NCBI GenBank assembly: GCA_900546085.1
Contig: URBS01000104.1
Location: 1 to 7,941 of the forward strand
From: an uncultured Collinsella sp.
GTDB taxonomy: Bacteria > Actinomycetota > Coriobacteriia > Coriobacteriales > Coriobacteriaceae
DNA: 7,941 nt
Direction: 5' to 3'
The translations under genes were made by a program, and so were the position numbers. The notes beneath the pieces were generated by a model. It had not been told where the DNA came from. It worked only from the letters and a program-made list of their open reading frames with translations, and did no database searches. The number at the start of each line of letters is the position of its first letter. The first letter of the stretch is position 1. Shown piece after piece: positions 4,774-7,941 of this stretch.

Positions 4774-5511
4774 ATGGAACCTATTGCACACATACGTACC
4801 GACCTGCCGCAGAAGTTCGGCATTCCGCGCAACAGCTTTTTGGCGCCCCATCTGCAGGGACGCATCGTCTTTGAGCCGGAATTTGCCTCCAATGCAGCGG
4901 TTGAGGGTCTGGATTCCTTCTCTCACCTATGGCTGCTCTGGCGCTTCGAAAACGGCACGCCCGGCGGCACGGCTAAGGACATAGCCGCCGATGCCAAAAC
5001 GCAGGACAGGTCCGGCACCAACGTAAAATGGTCGAAAACCGTGCGCCCGCCGCGTCTGGGCGGAGCCGAGCGCGTGGGCGTGTTTGCCACGCGCAGTCCG
5101 TTTCGCCCTAATCCCATCGGTCTTACCTGTGTCAAGCTCGATCGTGTCGAGCTCACCGACGATGGCCCCATCATTCATGTGCTGGGGGCCGACCTGCGTG
5201 ACGGCACGCCCATCTACGACATTAAGCCCTACATTCCGTTTGCGGACTGCCACCCGGATGCAACGGGCGGCTGGATTGAGGATGCTCCGTGGCAAGAGCT
5301 CGATGTTGAGTTCCCGCAGGCGCTTCAAGACATGGTCCCGCCCGCAAAGCTCCCCGGTCTGGTCGAGGTTCTTCGCCAAGATCCACGCCGCGCGGGCAGC
5401 AAGCACGAGCCAAACCGCGTCTATCATCTGGCCTTCGCCGGGCTCGACATATCTTTTACGGTCGATGAAACCCAGCTAACCGTAGTCGCCGTCTACGACG
5501 CGCAAGACTAA
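4774..5511 (+). CDS. trmO: tRNA (N6-threonylcarbamoyladenosine37-N6)-methyltransferase TrmO
   Basis: SAM-dependent enzyme that methylates t6A37 of tRNA to m6t6A, also called TsaA or YaeB. The 245 aa cover both parts of the family (E. coli has 235). The UPF0066 barrel is seen as IAHIRTDLPQKFGIPRN (4-20), GLDSFSHLWLLWRF (45-58), VRPPRLGG (90-97), VGVFATRSPFRPNPIGLT (101-118) and DGTPIYDIKPYIPFAD (143-158). The C-terminal substrate domain is seen as VLRQDPRRA (199-207), NRVYHLAF (214-221) and a final strand LTVVAVYD. The ATG at 4774 is chosen because homology begins there and a -10 element precedes it; in-frame ATGs at 4747 and 4765 add residues without family support. It is divergent from the TipAS regulator. 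The SAM-binding surface residues look intact. Confidence 0.95.
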   Translation: MEPIAHIRTDLPQKFGIPRNSFLAPHLQGRIVFEPEFASNAAVEGLDSFSHLWLLWRFENGTPGGTAKDIAADAKTQDRSGTNVKWSKTVRPPRLGGAERVGVFATRSPFRPNPIGLTCVKLDRVELTDDGPIIHVLGADLRDGTPIYDIKPYIPFADCHPDATGGWIEDAPWQELDVEFPQALQDMVPPAKLPGLVEVLRQDPRRAGSKHEPNRVYHLAFAGLDISFTVDETQLTVVAVYDAQD

Positions 5512-5623
5512 CCAGCCATTCGTCCGCGCCCGTCAAATTAAGCGCCAAACCCCGCGCCAAAATCGCCCACGCTGATGGACAATAACGCCTACCAAAACAA
5601 TCCGCTTTGCACGGGAGCTCAGT

Positions 5624-6838
5624 ATGAAATACGACTTTACTTCGCTTATCGACCGCCACGGCATGGACGCCATCGCCGTTGACTCTTGGGGCGAGATCCC
5701 CGGCATGGCTCCGAACGCGCCCGACGAGGGCTTCGATCGCATCCCCATGTGGGTGGCGGACATGAACTTTGCCACGGTGCCCACGGTCCAGGAGCACATC
5801 ATTCAACGCGCCCAGCATCCCATGTTTGGCTATTTCGATCCGCGCGACGAGTACTTCGACCGCATCATCGAATGGCAGAGCCGCCGTAATGGCGTCGAGG
5901 GCCTGCTCCCGGAGCATATCGGCTACGAAAACGGCGTGCTGGGCGGCGTCGTGTCGACCCTGCGGGCGTATGTCCAGCCGGGCGATGCGGTGCTGGTCCA
6001 CAGTCCTACCTACATCGGCTTTACCAAGTCCATCGAAGCGGCGGGCTATCGCATTGTCCACAGCCCACTTAAGCTCGATGACCAGGGCGTGTGGCGCATG
6101 GACTTTGAGGACATGGAGCGCAAACTCACCCAAAACCACGTTCATGCCGCGGTGTTCTGCTCGCCGCATAACCCCTGCGGCCGCGTATGGGAGCGCGACG
6201 AGATCGAGCGCGCCATGGGCATCTATCGCCAGCACGATTGCGTGGTGATCTCGGACGAGATCTGGTCCGACATTATCTTGCCCGGCCACAAGCATATCCC
6301 GACGCAGTCGGTGAGCGAGGATGCCCGCATGCGCACGGTCGCCCTCTATGCGCCCAGCAAGACGTTTAACCTGGCGGGCCTGGTCGGCAGCTACCACATC
6401 ATCTATAACGAGACGCTGCGCGACCGCGTGTGCGCCGTGTCCAATAAGACCCATTACAACGAGATGAATGTCCTTTCGATGCACGCGCTTATCGGCGCCT
6501 ACCAGCCGCAGGGCTACGAGTGGCTCGATGAGCTTAACGAGGTCATCGAGGGCAACATTAATTACTTCTGCGATTACGTGGACGAGCATTTTGAGGGTGT
6601 GTCCTATTCGCGCCCGCAGGGCACCTACATGGTGTTCCTGGACTGCACGGAGTGGTGCCGCGAGCATGGCCGCGATATTCAGTGGCTGCTCGACGAGGGC
6701 GCACGTGTGGGCGTGGGCTATCAGGACGGCCGTCCATTCCATGGACCTTGCCACATTCGCGTGAATCTGGCGCTGCCGCTTTCGCGTGTAAGGGAGGCGT
6801 GCGACCGCTTGGACCGCTACGTTTTTAATGCACGGTAA
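5624..6838 (+). CDS. PLP-dependent C-S lyase, MalY/PatB family (cystathionine beta-lyase type)
   Basis: A 404-aa fold-type I aminotransferase-like enzyme of the MalY/PatB branch. Features in order: PMWVADMNF (41-49), the family's MWVADMDF signature; GYFDPRDEY (69-77); NGVLGGV (103-109) near the cofactor phosphate; SPTYIGF (127-133); SPHNPCGRVW (180-189); SDEIWSDI (210-217), whose aspartate contacts the PLP ring nitrogen; SKTFNLAGL (245-253) with the PLP-forming lysine K246; and HIRVNLALP (377-385) with the substrate-carboxylate arginine R379. It probably cleaves cystathionine or cysteine S-conjugates to a thiol or H2S, pyruvate and ammonia; a true aminotransferase role cannot be excluded. GGGAG (5613-5617) sits 6 nt before the ATG. 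It is monocistronic by spacing, 112 nt after trmO. The family's usual SDEIHxD is here SDEIWSD. Confidence 0.93.
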   Translation: MKYDFTSLIDRHGMDAIAVDSWGEIPGMAPNAPDEGFDRIPMWVADMNFATVPTVQEHIIQRAQHPMFGYFDPRDEYFDRIIEWQSRRNGVEGLLPEHIGYENGVLGGVVSTLRAYVQPGDAVLVHSPTYIGFTKSIEAAGYRIVHSPLKLDDQGVWRMDFEDMERKLTQNHVHAAVFCSPHNPCGRVWERDEIERAMGIYRQHDCVVISDEIWSDIILPGHKHIPTQSVSEDARMRTVALYAPSKTFNLAGLVGSYHIIYNETLRDRVCAVSNKTHYNEMNVLSMHALIGAYQPQGYEWLDELNEVIEGNINYFCDYVDEHFEGVSYSRPQGTYMVFLDCTEWCREHGRDIQWLLDEGARVGVGYQDGRPFHGPCHIRVNLALPLSRVREACDRLDRYVFNAR

Positions 6839-6848
6839 GTGAGCGCTG

Positions 6849-6890
6849 CATGCGGGGCTGTCTGCCAGATTGGCTGGAAGGCCCCGTATG
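6849..6890 (+). terminator. Stem-loop after the C-S lyase gene
   Basis: CATGCGGGGC (6849-6858) pairs with GCCCCGTATG (6881-6890), with one G-U pair, and an inner stem CCAG/CTGG (6865-6868 and 6874-6877) closes a 5-nt loop. It lies 10 nt after the stop codon. It is followed by GTAAAGC rather than a T-run, so it would be an atypical terminator or a 3'-end stabilising hairpin. Confidence 0.45.
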
Positions 6891-6931
6891 GTAAAGCATC
6901 TGTAACCATTGAGCGCAAGCGCGGTTTTGTC

Positions 6932-6940
6932 TGCTATTAT
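6932..6940 (+). promoter_or_regulatory. Extended -10 promoter of the solute-binding protein gene
   Basis: TGC-TATTAT (6932-6940) is an extended -10 with five of six consensus bases. A matching -35 is not clear: TTGAGC (6909-6914) lies 20 nt upstream, too far. The predicted start near 6947 gives a short leader of about 30 nt. Just before it, GCGC-AA-GCGC (6913-6922) inside AACC/GGTT forms a small inverted repeat of uncertain role. Confidence 0.45.
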
Positions 6941-6978
6941 TCAGCTCTGAGTCTGTAAACAGGATCGTCTGGAGCTCG

Positions 6979-7848
6979 ATGAAAAGACCTCGTCGCTCGG
7001 CCGCCATATCGTTGTTTGTTGCGCTTGCAGTGGTGGGCGCCTTTGTCGTGGCGATAGCTGGCTGTTCCGGGTTGAATGATGGGGCCGCGGCGTCTGCATC
7101 AGAAGGCGCAGCCGCCTCGCAGGTCAAAGACGACAACCTTAAGACGCTCAACGTTGGCAGCGACCTCTATCCACCGTTTGTGTATAGCAACGAGTACGGC
7201 GATATTGTTGGCCTGGATGTCGATATTTTGACCGAGGCTTTGGGCCGCATTGGCTACAAGCCAAAGTACCAGCTGATCGACTGGGAAAAGAAGAAAGAGC
7301 TGCTGGCGAGCGGCGAGCTCGATTGCGTCATGGGCAGCTTTAGTATGACGGGCCGCGAAGGCGAGTATCGCTGGGCGGGGCCGTACCTTGCGAGCCGACA
7401 GGTGGTTGCTGTCGATCCCGAAAGCGATATCTACACGCTTGCCGATCTTGAGGGTAGGGTCGTGGCGGTCCAGTCCACCACCAAGCCCGAATCGATTCTG
7501 CTCAATCACACCAATGAAAACGTTCCGCAGATTAAGGAGCTCTACAGCTTTTCGGACCGCTCGTACCTGAACCCGGCGCTTGTCGAGGGCCTAGTCGACG
7601 CCATCGCCGCGCATGAGTCCTCGCTGCTCACCTACGAAAAAGACTATGGCGTGACGTATCGCATTTTGTCTGAGCCGCTGCTAGAGGTTGGTTTGGGCAC
7701 CGCTTTCGATATCAACGACACACGCGGCATCGACGTTAAGCTCACCCATGCCTACCAAGAAATGCTTGCCGATGGCACCATGGAGCGCCTGGTGTCAAAG
7801 TATTTTGATGACCCTTCGCCCTTTTTGAATGTGGAGGGCCTGTCATGA
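6979..7848 (+). CDS. Family 3 extracellular solute-binding lipoprotein
   Basis: A 289-aa exported lipoprotein. The signal peptide has KRPRR (2-6), a hydrophobic stretch of about 20 residues and the lipobox IAGC with lipidated C29. A low-complexity Ala/Ser linker (30-48) leads to a SBP_bac_3 domain (about 54-275) opening with LNVGSDLYPPFVYSNEYGDIVGLDVDI. This domain binds polar amino acids or similar small molecules outside the membrane; the ligand is not evident. GGAG (6971-6974) is 4 nt before the ATG. It overlaps the next gene by 4 nt (ATGA), so the two are translationally coupled. The next gene starts with a short cytosolic tail and then a membrane helix. That start does not prove an ABC permease and fits a sensor protein as well, so this protein may feed a signalling partner rather than a transporter. 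Confidence 0.92.
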   Translation: MKRPRRSAAISLFVALAVVGAFVVAIAGCSGLNDGAAASASEGAAASQVKDDNLKTLNVGSDLYPPFVYSNEYGDIVGLDVDILTEALGRIGYKPKYQLIDWEKKKELLASGELDCVMGSFSMTGREGEYRWAGPYLASRQVVAVDPESDIYTLADLEGRVVAVQSTTKPESILLNHTNENVPQIKELYSFSDRSYLNPALVEGLVDAIAAHESSLLTYEKDYGVTYRILSEPLLEVGLGTAFDINDTRGIDVKLTHAYQEMLADGTMERLVSKYFDDPSPFLNVEGLS

Positions 7849-7941
7849 TTGATGCGTCCGACCACACCGCTCAGGAGCGGGGCGATCGTTCGGCACGGGA
7901 ATGGCTCATCGTCGTCCTGTTGGGGATAGCGCTCTCGATTG
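7845..7941 (+). CDS. Membrane protein, 5' end only
   Basis: The first 32 codons are present; the rest is outside the window. The start ATG overlaps the preceding TGA, and GGAGGG lies 6 nt upstream inside the lipoprotein gene. About 19 polar residues (MIDASDHTAQERGDRSARE) are followed by WLIVVLLGIALSI, the start of a membrane helix. A membrane-anchored sensor such as a histidine kinase or GGDEF protein is my best guess from the pairing with a solute-binding lipoprotein; an ABC permease is the main alternative. The fragment itself has no diagnostic motif. Confidence 0.7.
   Translation, partial: MIDASDHTAQERGDRSAREWLIVVLLGIALSI

Noticed and set aside
3914..4892. Long open frames on both strands across the TipAS regulator
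   Set aside because: They overlap the XRE-zinc ribbon-TipAS gene in other frames and have the composition of frame shadows; the annotated frame has clear domains and a good Shine-Dalgarno.
5456..6754. A 432-codon open frame on the minus strand
   Set aside because: It lies wholly antisense to the well-supported C-S lyase gene, reads as His/Ala/Arg-rich GC-driven sequence without recognisable domains, and has no good ribosome-binding site.
1..7941. CRISPR array, tRNA, rRNA or insertion sequence
   Set aside because: No regularly spaced repeats, no cloverleaf or rRNA-like stretch and no transposase frame was seen; the repeats found are short palindromes only.

Overview
The window looks like chromosomal DNA from a GC-rich member of the Actinomycetota. 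Gut Coriobacteriia such as Collinsella is my best guess, from the codon style, the XRE-zinc ribbon-TipAS regulator, the BrnT-like toxin with a ribbon-helix-helix antitoxin, and the many GGGAC-type palindromes between genes. The genus call rests on impression only; no rRNA or other marker gene is present.

Layout. Positions 1-252 hold no confident gene but carry two strong 27-nt hairpins just before a plus-strand tRNA-dihydrouridine synthase (253-1206). A long-stem terminator (1257-1318) separates this from a minus-strand accessory block: an 88-aa ribbon-helix-helix antitoxin (1338-1604), an 88-aa BrnT-like toxin (1613-1879) and a 428-aa protein of unknown function (1937-3223) whose N-terminal third resembles the DUF1016/YhcG helical domain. 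The block is visibly AT-richer than its surroundings. Upstream of it (3224-3508) is a long leader, an extended -10 promoter overlapped by a LexA/SOS-like box, and inverted TCATTGGGGAC repeats.

The rest is ordinary, GC-rich and metabolic or regulatory: a glutaredoxin (3509-3754, minus), an XRE-zinc ribbon-TipAS regulator (3806-4633, minus), a probably leaderless trmO tRNA methyltransferase gene (4774-5511, plus), a MalY/PatB-type PLP C-S lyase (5624-6838, plus), and a family 3 solute-binding lipoprotein (6979-7848, plus). The lipoprotein gene overlaps by 4 nt a membrane protein gene that runs off the window (7845-7941), possibly a sensor paired with the lipoprotein.

How the genes may work together. 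The most interesting unit is the minus-strand trio 3223-1338. It could be a stress-inducible accessory cassette: an SOS-like promoter in front of the unknown protein, then a toxin-antitoxin pair with its own dyad-containing promoter, ending in one strong terminator. Two tRNA-modification genes (dus, trmO) are present but are not adjacent. The glutaredoxin and the TipAS regulator are co-directional and may share a transcript.
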